Positions 1 through 7,880 of a stretch of DNA of 64,000 bases are shown here, one piece after another (positions within the stretch are counted from its first letter, which is position 1; each line of letters starts with the position of its first letter). Source of the DNA: Actinotalea alkalitolerans (GTDB lineage: Bacteria; Actinomycetota; Actinomycetes; Actinomycetales; Cellulomonadaceae); contig NZ_JAMBPP010000012.1 in assembly GCF_023369855.1 (NCBI RefSeq), positions 1 through 64,000 on the forward strand, read 5' to 3'. Both the position numbers and the translations under genes were made by a program. Below the pieces are notes generated by a model, which had not been told where the DNA came from, did no database searches, and worked only from the letters and a program-made list of their open reading frames with translations.

Positions 1-126
1 TCCGGGTACTTCCTCGGTGCTGCCATGACTCTCATCCTCCGTGGATTGAGAGCCTCTACGGAACCCGGGGCGGTTCAGCAGCGGTACGCCGTCCGGGGGT
101 TGACCGCGGGCTCGGTGAAGGGCTGA
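1..126 (+). CDS. C-terminal end of a possible membrane protein (partial)
   Basis: Frame 1 is open from the window edge to a TGA at 124-126 and gives a 41-residue tail. It starts with a hydrophobic stretch containing GYFLGAAMTLILRG and ends in a polar Arg-rich tail, the pattern of the last transmembrane helix and cytoplasmic end of a transporter. Nothing allows a family assignment. From 127 to 319 I see no convincing gene. The short length means the reading could be chance. Confidence 0.35.
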   Translation, partial: SGYFLGAAMTLILRGLRASTEPGAVQQRYAVRGLTAGSVKG

Positions 127-319
127 CTCGTCAGTCGGTCTCGGTGATGACCCTGGTCAGCCCGGACGCCGAGGACATGGAGCCGGCCATCGCCAGTGCC
201 GCCGACCAGAAGCCCCCGGGGCGTGATACGAGACGGCGAGCCGGCGCCGAGGACCCCACCGGACAGCAGTGCGACCAGCCGAACACCTCAGGGCGCGCGC
301 GTCCGTCGGGCCGGTGGTG

Positions 320-1288
320 TCAGGTGTTCGCCCTCGCCTGCGCGGCGCGGTAGTGCCGAGCGACGACGTCAGCACCCGCCTTCGCGTACATGCAGTAGTC
401 GGTGTCCTTCCAGGCGGCTTCCGCGGGGTAGAGGCGCGCGGGCCAGTCCCAGAGCATGAATCCGTTCACCCAGGGACGACGGGAGCATGCCGACATCATC
501 TCGTCGAGGTAGTCGGCCTGTGCCTGCTCGCTCGGGGGGCCATCATGGGTCCAGTCGTTGGGGCGGTCCGGTGAACCCTCGCGGCTGGGGCACCCGGCCT
601 CGATGAAGAGGAACGGCTTGCGGTGGCGGGTGACCACGGGTTCGATGCGGTCGAGCTGCTCCTCCCAGTGACCGGTGGGGTAGTAGCCGGACGCGCTGAT
701 GACGTCGACGGCGTCCCACCAGGTCAGCCGGTCCTCCTGGTACTTGTCGGCGTTGTACGTCACCAGGCCCGAGTAGACCTCTCGCACGGCGGCGACAAGA
801 TCGCGCCAGTGCTGATCCTGCGCGTCGGCCCGCACCATCTCGCACCCGATGCAGAAGAGCTCGGCACCGATCTCCTCCGCGAGTGCGGCGTGGTGCAGCA
901 CGTACTCGCGATAGGACGCGAACCACTCGCCCCAGGTCGGCTCACCAGGAACGTCAGGCTCGAGGAAGCCGATGTGGGCCCGCCAGGTCCCGTCCGCGCA
1001 GTTCACCACGGGCTTGAGGCAGATCTTGAGACCGAGCTCACGGCTGCGCGCCGCCGCCGAGCGGATCTCGTCGTCGAAGACCGTCGTGTCGCGCCACTGG
1101 ATGGCCGTGGACTGCGCGGTGTCCTGCATGGCGGCGTAGGCGAGCGTGACCCAGGTGACCCCGAGCTCGACGACGGCGGTCAGCGAGGCGTCGGCCGCGG
1201 GGCCCGTCCAGCTGCCGGGGGAGCCTACCCAGCCCCAGGTCATGCCGCAGACCGGTGCGTCCAGCGCCTGCGTGGTGAGGTCATGCAT
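320..1288 (-). CDS. GH113-type beta-mannanase, cytosolic
   Basis: This 322-residue protein has no signal peptide and the composition of a TIM-barrel glycosidase. The segment FCIGCEMVR places a Glu at residue 150 and FLFIEAGCPS places one at 230. Spacing and positions match the acid/base and nucleophile pair known for family GH113 endo-beta-mannanases. Trp-rich segments such as WWDAVD and LWDWPARL fit a sugar-binding cleft. The start has an AAAGG ribosome site seven bases upstream. It is divergent from the ABC exporter gene across a putative LacI operator at 1351-1366. Being intracellular, it probably trims imported mannooligosaccharides rather than polymer. Family assignment is by motif recall; exact product specificity is inferred. 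Confidence 0.82.
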   Translation of the reverse strand: MHDLTTQALDAPVCGMTWGWVGSPGSWTGPAADASLTAVVELGVTWVTLAYAAMQDTAQSTAIQWRDTTVFDDEIRSAAARSRELGLKICLKPVVNCADGTWRAHIGFLEPDVPGEPTWGEWFASYREYVLHHAALAEEIGAELFCIGCEMVRADAQDQHWRDLVAAVREVYSGLVTYNADKYQEDRLTWWDAVDVISASGYYPTGHWEEQLDRIEPVVTRHRKPFLFIEAGCPSREGSPDRPNDWTHDGPPSEQAQADYLDEMMSACSRRPWVNGFMLWDWPARLYPAEAAWKDTDYCMYAKAGADVVARHYRAAQARANT

Positions 1289-1350
1289 CGGAAGGCCTTT
1301 CTCCCGGTGGAGTGTTCAGGAGACGGCGTCGCAACGCCGCCTCGGCAGGA

Positions 1351-1366
1351 ACTTACGCGCTTAAGT
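1351..1366. promoter_or_regulatory. Putative LacI-family operator, copy 1
   Basis: The sequence ACTTACGCGCTTAAGT is an imperfect palindrome centred on CG. It matches two further copies upstream of the solute-binding protein gene (4348-4363 and 4406-4421), giving a consensus near ACTTAAGCGSTTAAGT. It lies between the divergent GH113 and exporter genes and covers the expected -35 and spacer region of the exporter promoter, so a bound repressor could block both directions. Confidence 0.7.
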
Positions 1367-1376
1367 GATTTCGCGC

Positions 1377-1382
1377 TAGCCT
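1377..1382 (+). promoter_or_regulatory. -10 box of leaderless ABC exporter gene
   Basis: TAGCCT is followed by seven bases and then the GTG start at 1390. This spacing puts transcription start on the first base of the start codon, the usual layout of actinobacterial leaderless genes. No Shine-Dalgarno sequence precedes this GTG. Confidence 0.6.
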
Positions 1383-1389
1383 ACCGCTG

Positions 1390-3156
1390 GTGAGCGACGA
1401 CCTCCTCGGGGTGCACTACGACGGCAGCCGGCCCTGGCGCACCGTGCTGCGCCTCTACCGCCGACGCCGCGGGCGTCTGCTCGTCGCGGCGATCGCCTTT
1501 GCCTTCAAGCACTCCCCGGTGTGGGTGATGCCGGTGCTCACTGCCGAGGTCATCGACATCGTCGTGCAGCGACGCCCGCTCGAGCGGTTGTGGCTGGCCG
1601 CGGGGCTGATGGCGCTCGTGATCGTGCAGAATCTTCCCGTCGCCGTGCTGTACGTCCGACAGCTCAGCATCAGCATCCGCAGCGTCGAGACCAGCCTGCG
1701 GATGGCCCTGTGCCGACGGCTCCAGGAGCTGTCCATCGGCTACCACCGTCGGGTCAGCGCCGGCGTGCTCCAGGCGAAGATCGTGCGAGACGTCGAGAAC
1801 GTCGTCGAGAGCACCCGGCAGACCTTCGACTCCGGCATGGCCGCCGTGACGACCCTCGTCGGAGCGCTTGCCCTGACGGCCGTGCGGGTCCCGGAGTTCC
1901 TGCCCGTCTTCGGGCTTGCCGTGCCGGCGTCGGCGGCGCTCGTCGTCGCGATGCGCCGCAGGATGGTCACGCGCAACGCGGAGTTCCGCACGGAGGTCGA
2001 GCGACTCTCGGCGCGGGTCAGCGAGATGACCCACCTGGTGCCCGTCACCCGTGCGCACGCGGTGGAGGAGCGGGAGCTCGACCGGATGGGCTTCACGCTC
2101 ACGGGGGTGCGCGAGGCCGGGATGCGGCTGGACGTCGTCAACGGATGGTTCGGCGCCCTCGCCTGGATCACCCTGCAGCTGCTCTCGGTGGCCTGCCTGG
2201 TCGGTGCTGCCTGGGTGGCGTGGACCGGCGTGTTCGAGGTCTCACCCGGCGACGTCGTGATGCTCTCGAGCTACTTCGTCGCCCTGACCGGCTCCGTGAC
2301 GCAGCTGATGACGCTCGCGCCCGTGGTGACGAAGGGGCTGGAGTCGATCAGGTCGATGGGGGAGGTGCTCACCGACGACGACCTGGAGCGGAACGAGGGC
2401 AAGCGCTCCGTCCACGAGGTTGCCGGGGCGATCACGTTCGAGCGCGTCGGGTTCGCCTACGCCGACGCCCCCGGCCGGCAGGTCGTGGCGGACCTCTCGC
2501 TGGCGGTGGAGCCCGGCGAGACCGTCGCCCTTGTCGGGGCATCGGGCTCAGGGAAGTCCACCGTCCTCAACATGGTGATCGGCTTCCTCCAGCCCCAGCA
2601 AGGACGGATCCTCCTGGATGGCGTCGACATGTCGACCCTGGACCTGCGCGGCTACCGGCAGCACCTGGCCGTGGTGCCCCAGGAGTCGCTGCTCTTCGAG
2701 GGCTCCGTCCGGGACAACGTCACCTACGGACGCACGGACATCACGGACGACGCGCTCGTCGCTGCGCTGGTCGGCGCGAACGCCCTTGCCTTCGTCGAGG
2801 AGATCGGCGGTCTCGACGCCCTGGTGGGTGAGCGGGGGGCGTCACTGTCCGGCGGACAGCGTCAGCGCATCGCGATCGCCCGAGCGCTCGTCCGGGACCC
2901 GAGCGTCCTGGTGCTCGACGAGGCGACGTCGGCCCTGGATGCCGAGTCGGAACGGCTTGTCCAGGAAGCCCTGGGCCGGCTCATGCGTGGACGGACGACG
3001 CTGGTCGTCGCGCACAGGCTGTCCACCATCCGGGGGGCCGATCGCATCGTGGTCATGGCCGGGGGCAGGGTCGTGGAGACGGGGCGGCACGCCGACCTCG
3101 TGGCGGCCGGCGGGCACTACGCGGAGATCGCGCGGATCAGCGCCGGACCGCGGTGA
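1390..3156 (+). CDS. ABC exporter-type half-transporter (TMD-NBD fusion)
   Basis: The 588-residue protein has an N-terminal ABC-exporter membrane domain of about 320 residues, then a complete nucleotide-binding domain: Walker A GASGSGKST near 383-391, signature LSGGQRQR near 486, Walker B with VLVLDEATSALD near 506-517, and H-loop VVAHRLS near 539. It should form a dimer in the cytoplasmic membrane. It shares a control region with the GH113 gene and ends 117 bases before lacI, so it is probably in the mannan regulon. That is odd, because exporters are not needed for oligosaccharide import. Its substrate is unknown. The GTG start is supported by the leaderless -10 box. Confidence 0.85.
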   Translation: MSDDLLGVHYDGSRPWRTVLRLYRRRRGRLLVAAIAFAFKHSPVWVMPVLTAEVIDIVVQRRPLERLWLAAGLMALVIVQNLPVAVLYVRQLSISIRSVETSLRMALCRRLQELSIGYHRRVSAGVLQAKIVRDVENVVESTRQTFDSGMAAVTTLVGALALTAVRVPEFLPVFGLAVPASAALVVAMRRRMVTRNAEFRTEVERLSARVSEMTHLVPVTRAHAVEERELDRMGFTLTGVREAGMRLDVVNGWFGALAWITLQLLSVACLVGAAWVAWTGVFEVSPGDVVMLSSYFVALTGSVTQLMTLAPVVTKGLESIRSMGEVLTDDDLERNEGKRSVHEVAGAITFERVGFAYADAPGRQVVADLSLAVEPGETVALVGASGSGKSTVLNMVIGFLQPQQGRILLDGVDMSTLDLRGYRQHLAVVPQESLLFEGSVRDNVTYGRTDITDDALVAALVGANALAFVEEIGGLDALVGERGASLSGGQRQRIAIARALVRDPSVLVLDEATSALDAESERLVQEALGRLMRGRTTLVVAHRLSTIRGADRIVVMAGGRVVETGRHADLVAAGGHYAEIARISAGPR

Positions 3157-3273
3157 GCGTCACGTGCCGACCTGTGCCTTGCGGGCCTCGTACGGCCGTA
3201 TCCTGCTGGGGCTGCACCAGCGACCACAGACGAGGACGGTGACGGTAATGGCGCATCGACCGGGGACCGCGCG

Positions 3274-4326
3274 ATGAGCCCGCGTCGACCGTCCGGCCCT
3301 CGGCGCCCGACGATCGCGGACATCGCCGCCCAGGCGGGCGTGTCCGCCGGGGCCGTCTCCTACGCACTCAACGGTCGACCGGGCGTCTCGGAGGCCACCC
3401 GTGCACGGGTGCTCCAGGTCGCCGCCGAGGTGGGGTGGACACCGAACTCGGCAGCCCGCGCGCTGACCGGGGCCGGCTCGGCGACGGTCGGCATGGTCAT
3501 CACCCGACCGGCCTCGGTCTTGGGCGTCGAGCCGTTCTTCATGTCCTTCGTCTCGGGCATCGAGGAAGTCCTCTCCGAGCGTGGTTTCGCTCTCCTGCTG
3601 CAAGTGACGCCCTACCTCGACCGCGAGCTGGAGACGTATCGGCGCTGGTGGTCCGAGCGGAGGGTGGACGGCGTCTTCGTCGTCGACATCCGCGTCGCCG
3701 ACGACCGCATCGGGCTGCTGACGGAGCTGAGGCTCCCGGCGGTGGTGGTCGGGGACCCCGAGCACGCCGGGTCGTTGCCGTCCGTCTGGAGCGACGACGT
3801 CCGCGCCGTCGAGGAGGCGGTGCGGCACCTGGCGGAGCTCGGCCACCGTCGCCTCGCGCGGGTCGGGGGCCTGGAGAACCTCGTGCACACCCGCCTGCGC
3901 GCGGAGGCGTTCGACCGCGTCGCCCAGGAGCTGGGCCTGGACGCGGCGGTCCAGGTGAGCACGGACTACACGCTCGACGGCGGGACCGCCGCCACCCGCG
4001 CGCTGTTGACCTCCAGCGACCCGCCGACCGCCGTCGTCTTCGACAACGACCTCATGGCGTTGGGGGCCATGCACGTCGCGGGGGAGCTGGGCCTGCGGGT
4101 CCCGCAGGACCTGTCGATCCTGGCCTGGGACGACTCCCCGCTGTGCCGACTGACCAGCCCGCCGTTGAGTGCGATGAGCCGTGATGTGGCCGAGTACGGC
4201 AGGGCCGCGGCAGTCCTGCTGCTGGCCACGCTGGACGGGTCCGGACCCCGGGTGGTACGGAGCGCGGTACCGCGGCTGGTCGACCGTGGCAGCCTCGGAC
4301 CGGGCCCGGCCCTCGCTGGGGTCTGA
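3274..4326 (+). CDS. LacI-family transcriptional regulator of the mannan locus
   Basis: The 350-residue protein starts with a classical LacI helix-turn-helix (TIADIAAQAGVSAGAVSYALNG, about residues 12-33) and the hinge segment NSAARALTG near 59-67, followed by a periplasmic-binding-protein-like effector domain through about residue 340. It is followed directly by two copies of the palindrome proposed as its operator, ahead of the importer genes. The likely effector is a manno-oligosaccharide or mannose derivative, by context. A TATCCT -10-like box at 3199-3204 may give it its own promoter in the 117-base gap after the exporter gene. Confidence 0.9.
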   Translation: MSPRRPSGPRRPTIADIAAQAGVSAGAVSYALNGRPGVSEATRARVLQVAAEVGWTPNSAARALTGAGSATVGMVITRPASVLGVEPFFMSFVSGIEEVLSERGFALLLQVTPYLDRELETYRRWWSERRVDGVFVVDIRVADDRIGLLTELRLPAVVVGDPEHAGSLPSVWSDDVRAVEEAVRHLAELGHRRLARVGGLENLVHTRLRAEAFDRVAQELGLDAAVQVSTDYTLDGGTAATRALLTSSDPPTAVVFDNDLMALGAMHVAGELGLRVPQDLSILAWDDSPLCRLTSPPLSAMSRDVAEYGRAAAVLLLATLDGSGPRVVRSAVPRLVDRGSLGPGPALAGV

Positions 4327-4347
4327 TCTCGTCGTGTGACCGTCGCC

Positions 4348-4363
4348 ACTTAAGCGGTTGATA
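4348..4363. promoter_or_regulatory. Putative LacI-family operator, copy 2
   Basis: ACTTAAGCGGTTGATA has a perfect left half and a degenerate right half relative to the consensus. It starts 58 bases before copy 3, which would place two repressor dimers on nearly the same DNA face or in a small loop ahead of the importer promoter. Confidence 0.65.
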
Positions 4364-4392
4364 ACGATGTGGTCTCGACGCCATGGCAAGGG

Positions 4393-4421
4393 TTGACCGT
4401 CGCGGCCTTAAGCGGTTAAGT
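4393..4421 (+). promoter_or_regulatory. Promoter of the sugar importer operon
   Basis: TTGACC at 4393-4398 and TTAAGT at 4416-4421 are separated by exactly 17 bases, a good sigma-70-type pair. The -10 hexamer lies inside operator copy 3, so repressor binding would exclude RNA polymerase. The start codon at 4488 follows, leaving a leader of roughly 60 bases. Confidence 0.55.
4406..4421. promoter_or_regulatory. Putative LacI-family operator, copy 3
   Basis: CCTTAAGCGGTTAAGT is the most symmetrical copy of the motif; only its outermost base pair deviates from the palindrome. It overlaps the predicted -10 of the importer promoter. Its presence here also argues against a longer N-terminus for the binding protein starting at 4383. 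Confidence 0.72.
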
Positions 4422-4487
4422 CTCAGTCATGTCGCACTCGCGACCCGCCGCAGCGAGGCTGTGGGCGTCGAGACGGAGAGAACAACC

Positions 4488-5783
4488 ATGAAGAAGCGCA
4501 CAGTGGCGCTCGTCGCCGCCGGCACGACCCTTCTTGCCGCGTGTGGGGGCGGCGGCGGCGAGCCCGAAGCCGGTGGTGACACTGGCGAGATCGCCGGGGA
4601 CATCACCGTCCTCACCAACCGCACGGACATCGTCGACACGGTCTTCCAGGGCTACAAGGAGCAGTTCGAGTCCGAGTACCCCGACGTCACCGTCACCTTC
4701 GAGGCCATCACCGACTTCGAGGGTGAGGTCACGACCAGGATGAGCACCGCCGACTACGGCGACGTGCTCCTCATCCCGAACTCTGTCGCGCCGGCCGATC
4801 TTCCGGACTTCTTCGAGCCGCTCGGCTCCGTGGAGGAGCTCTCGGAGACCTACCGGTTCGTGACGAGCGAGCAGAACTTCGGGGGTGACGTCTACGGGAT
4901 CGCCATCACCGGCAACGCCAACGGCCTGGTCTACAACAAGCGCGTCTGGGAGGAGGCAGGCGTCACCGACGCACCCGCCACCCCCGAGGAGTTCCTCGAC
5001 GCGCTGCAGGCGATCGCGGACTCCACGGACGCGATCCCGCTCTACACCAACTACGCGGACGGCTGGCCGCTCTCGCAGTGGAACAGCAACCGCGGCGCGA
5101 TCAAGGCCGACCCGGAGGCGCCGCACCAGATCGCGTACTCCGACACCCCGTGGGCGCAGGACGAGGAGCTCAACGTCATCGACTCGCTGCTCTTCGACGC
5201 TGTCGAGGCCGGTCTCACCGAGCCGGACCCGGTGACGACCAACTGGGAGGAGTCCAAGGTCCTGATGGGCGAGGGCAAGGTGGCCACGATGGCCCTCGGT
5301 TCGTGGGCGATCACCCAGATGCAGGAGGCGGCGAGCGACGGTGCCGACATCGGCTACCTCCCGTTCCCGTACCAGGTCGACGGTACCTTCCACTCGGTCG
5401 CGAACGGTGACTACAAGAACGCGGTCAACGTGAACTCCGACAACAAGGCAGCCGCGCTCGCGTGGTTGTACTGGTTCGCCGACGAGTCAGGCTACGCGGC
5501 CGACCAGGGCGGCATCTCGCCGCGCCTCGACGGCCCGACTCCTGACACGCTGGCCGACTTCGACACCTTCGGCGTGGAGTTCGTCGAGCTGGCGCCGGCA
5601 CCGGTCGGCGAGGAGAGCCTGGTCAACGACATCGACGCCGAGGGTCAGATCGGCCTGTTCTCGCCCGAGTACAAGCAGCGGATCGTCGACGCTGCGCGGG
5701 GCGCGTCCGGCGAGACCAAGGAGCAGATCTTCGACGACCTCAACGCCCGCTGGGCGAAGGCCCGCGCGGCCGTCGCCGACTGA
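4488..5783 (+). CDS. Sugar ABC transporter substrate-binding lipoprotein
   Basis: The 431-residue protein starts MKKRTVALVAAG and reaches a lipobox LLAAC with the lipidated Cys at residue 19, followed by a flexible Gly-rich linker. The rest has the features of a family 1 (MalE-like) extracellular binding protein, for example GLVYNKRVWEEAGV and a Trp-rich hinge region. It should capture oligosaccharides at the membrane for the two permeases downstream. The ATG at 4488 was chosen because a GGAGAG ribosome site precedes it and the lipoprotein signal starts there. An in-frame upstream ATG at 4383 would translate through the operator. Ligand (mannooligosaccharide) is inferred from context. Confidence 0.92.
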   Translation: MKKRTVALVAAGTTLLAACGGGGGEPEAGGDTGEIAGDITVLTNRTDIVDTVFQGYKEQFESEYPDVTVTFEAITDFEGEVTTRMSTADYGDVLLIPNSVAPADLPDFFEPLGSVEELSETYRFVTSEQNFGGDVYGIAITGNANGLVYNKRVWEEAGVTDAPATPEEFLDALQAIADSTDAIPLYTNYADGWPLSQWNSNRGAIKADPEAPHQIAYSDTPWAQDEELNVIDSLLFDAVEAGLTEPDPVTTNWEESKVLMGEGKVATMALGSWAITQMQEAASDGADIGYLPFPYQVDGTFHSVANGDYKNAVNVNSDNKAAALAWLYWFADESGYAADQGGISPRLDGPTPDTLADFDTFGVEFVELAPAPVGEESLVNDIDAEGQIGLFSPEYKQRIVDAARGASGETKEQIFDDLNARWAKARAAVAD

Positions 5784-5794
5784 CGCTCAGCCTG

Positions 5795-5858
5795 CCTCCC
5801 GCCGCGCCGATCACCGACGCGGCGGGAGGTACCGGGTCGGTCCGGCCCGGTACCTCCC
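5795..5858 (+). terminator. Two mutually exclusive hairpins after the binding-protein gene
   Basis: CCTCCCGCCGCG (5795-5806) pairs with CGCGGCGGGAGG (5818-5829). GGGAGGTACCGGG (5824-5836) pairs perfectly with CCCGGTACCTCCC (5846-5858). The two stems share bases 5824-5829, so both cannot form fully at once. There is no U-tract. The site lies between the binding protein and first permease genes, where partial termination or RNA-end protection commonly gives excess binding protein. Confidence 0.65.
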
Positions 5859-5883
5859 GGACCCCTAAGCTTGGAGAACCACC

Positions 5884-6852
5884 ATGTCCGGTGTGACGAC
5901 CCCCACCGCGCTACCGATGAAGGTGAGCGCCGGCGGGAAGCTGGGCCGCAGGAAGGACGAGGCGCCGCAGGGGCGCCGCCGGGGGTCGCCGACGAGCCGG
6001 CTCACGCCCTACCTGTTCTTGCTGGTCCCGATCGCTCTGCTCGTGACGTTCACCTACGTCCCGATGATGAACATGTTCCAGTACTCGGTGACGGACTGGA
6101 ACGGCATCAGCAAGACGCGTGACTCCGTGGGACTCGACAACTATGCCCGGATCTTCACCGACCCCGAGTACTTCCGCGTCTTCTTCGTCAGCCTCTACTA
6201 CTTCGCGGCGTCCTTCATCCAGATGGCGCTCGCGCTCTACTTCGCCACCGTCCTGAGCTTCAGCACCCGGTTCCGCAACGTGTTCAAGGGGATCCTCTTC
6301 TTCCCCTACCTCCTCAACGGCGTGGCGATCGGTCTGACGTTCCTGTACTTCTTCCGCCCCGGCGGCACCCTGGACGCCTCGCTGGCCTTCGTCGGTCTGG
6401 AGAGCCTGCAGCAGCAGTGGCTCGGCGACCGGAGCCTGGTCAACGTCTCGCTGGCAGGCACCTCCGTCTGGCGCTACATGGGACTGAACTTCGTCCTCTT
6501 CCTCGGTGCGATCCAGTCGATCAACCCGAGCCTCTACGAGGCGGCCGAGCTCGACGGGGCCAACCGGTGGCACCAGTTCCGATGGCTGATCCTGCCGTCG
6601 ATCAAGCCGATCATCGGTCTCTCGTTCATCCTCGCGATCTCCGGGAGCCTGTCGGTCTTCGAGATCCCGTTCATCATGACCGGCGGCGCGAACGGCTCGT
6701 CGACCTTCGTGATCCAGACGATGAACACCGCGTTCGAGTTCCGGCGCGTCGGCCTGGCATCGGCGATGGCCGTTGTCCTGCTCCTGTTCGTGCTGCTCAT
6801 CACGTGGATCCAGCGGCGGATCGTGCCCGACGAGAAGGTCGACCTGACATGA
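5884..6852 (+). CDS. Sugar ABC transporter permease (MalF-like)
   Basis: The 322-residue protein has a basic N-terminal tail (RRKDEAPQGRRRG), a first membrane helix at about 42-62 and five more helices. The conserved cytoplasmic loop EAAELDGANRWHQFRWLILPSI near residues 219-240 contains the EAA motif that docks the ATPase. A GGAGAA ribosome site precedes the ATG. It overlaps the second permease gene by ATGA. No ATPase gene is present in the locus; a shared MsiK-type ATPase encoded elsewhere is the usual solution in actinobacteria. Confidence 0.92.
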   Translation: MSGVTTPTALPMKVSAGGKLGRRKDEAPQGRRRGSPTSRLTPYLFLLVPIALLVTFTYVPMMNMFQYSVTDWNGISKTRDSVGLDNYARIFTDPEYFRVFFVSLYYFAASFIQMALALYFATVLSFSTRFRNVFKGILFFPYLLNGVAIGLTFLYFFRPGGTLDASLAFVGLESLQQQWLGDRSLVNVSLAGTSVWRYMGLNFVLFLGAIQSINPSLYEAAELDGANRWHQFRWLILPSIKPIIGLSFILAISGSLSVFEIPFIMTGGANGSSTFVIQTMNTAFEFRRVGLASAMAVVLLLFVLLITWIQRRIVPDEKVDLT

Positions 6853-7757
6853 CCGCGACCCGAGTCCCAGAGCGGACCGGCTCCCACGAGCCGGCCAGCA
6901 CCCAGCACGTGACGGAGAAGGACCGCACCGGCCGCGCCGGACGCATCGTCGCGACGGCCGCCAAGTACGCGACACTGGTTCTGGCGTGCTTCGCCTCGCT
7001 GCTGCCGATCGTTGTCATCGTCATCGCAGCTCTGAAGCCCGCAGAGGAGTTCCGCTCGAGCGGCGTGTTCGAGCTTCCTTCGGGCGTCTACCTCGGCAAC
7101 TTCGTCACCGCATTCACCGACGGGCGCATGGCTCTCGGTTTCGTCCACACGGCGATCATCCTCACCGTGTCGGTCGGGGGCGCGGTCGTGATCGGGGCGA
7201 TGACCGCGTACGCGGTCGACCGGTTCGAGTTCGCCGCCAAGCGGCTCGTTCTCGTCCTGTTCCTGATCGCGGTGCTCGTGCCTGGCGTGACGATGCAGGT
7301 CGCCACCTTCCAGATCGTCAACGGTCTGGGTCTGTACAACACGCTGCTCGCGCCGATCGTCCTGTTCATGGGCACCGACATCGTGTCCATCTACATCTTC
7401 CTGCAGTTCGTGCGGTCGGTCCCACGGGAGCTCGACGAGGCGGCCACTCTCGACGGCGCGAACCACTGGACGATCTTCTGGCAGATCATCTTCCCGCTGC
7501 TCAAGCCCGCGGTCGTGACGGTCGTGGTCATCAAGGGTTTCGCCGCCTACAACGAGTTCTACATCCCGCACCTGTACATGCCGTCGCGTGAGCTGCCGGT
7601 GCTGTCGACCTCGCTGTTCCGGTTCATGGGCCCGTATGGAAGCCAGTGGGAGATCATCGCGGCCGGCGTGCTCATCGTGATCATCCCGACGCTCGTCGTC
7701 TTCCTCATGCTCCAGCGCTACATCTACAACGGCTTCACCTCGGGCGCGTCCAAGTAG
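6849..7757 (+). CDS. Sugar ABC transporter permease (MalG-like)
   Basis: This 302-residue protein starts with a polar tail of about 35 residues, then a membrane helix (VLACFASLLPIVVIVIAAL). The EAA loop reads ELDEAATLDGANHWTIFWQIIFPLLKP. It is the partner permease of the upstream gene, coupled through the ATGA overlap at 6849-6852. An open frame extends upstream to 6417 but lies wholly inside the first permease gene, so that extension is rejected. Confidence 0.92.
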   Translation: MTATRVPERTGSHEPASTQHVTEKDRTGRAGRIVATAAKYATLVLACFASLLPIVVIVIAALKPAEEFRSSGVFELPSGVYLGNFVTAFTDGRMALGFVHTAIILTVSVGGAVVIGAMTAYAVDRFEFAAKRLVLVLFLIAVLVPGVTMQVATFQIVNGLGLYNTLLAPIVLFMGTDIVSIYIFLQFVRSVPRELDEAATLDGANHWTIFWQIIFPLLKPAVVTVVVIKGFAAYNEFYIPHLYMPSRELPVLSTSLFRFMGPYGSQWEIIAAGVLIVIIPTLVVFLMLQRYIYNGFTSGASK

Positions 7758-7787
7758 CGCCTGCGGCGCCCGGTCCGACCGATCGCT

Positions 7788-7806
7788 GCCCCCGCCGGGC
7801 GGGGGC
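7788..7806 (+). terminator. Short GC hairpin after the permease genes
   Basis: GCCCCCGC and GCGGGGGC form an eight-pair stem with a three-base loop. No T-run follows. It lies in the 123-base gap between the second permease and the beta-mannosidase gene and could attenuate read-through. Confidence 0.45.
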
Positions 7807-7880
7807 GTCGGAAGACACCCGATCCATCCAGTACCCGTCTCCGGCGCCTCGCGCGTCGCAACCAGAGTCGAAGGACGATC

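Noticed and set aside
4383-4487. N-terminal extension of the sugar-binding protein
   Set aside because: It would run through the operator and promoter and hide the lipoprotein signal that starts at 4488.
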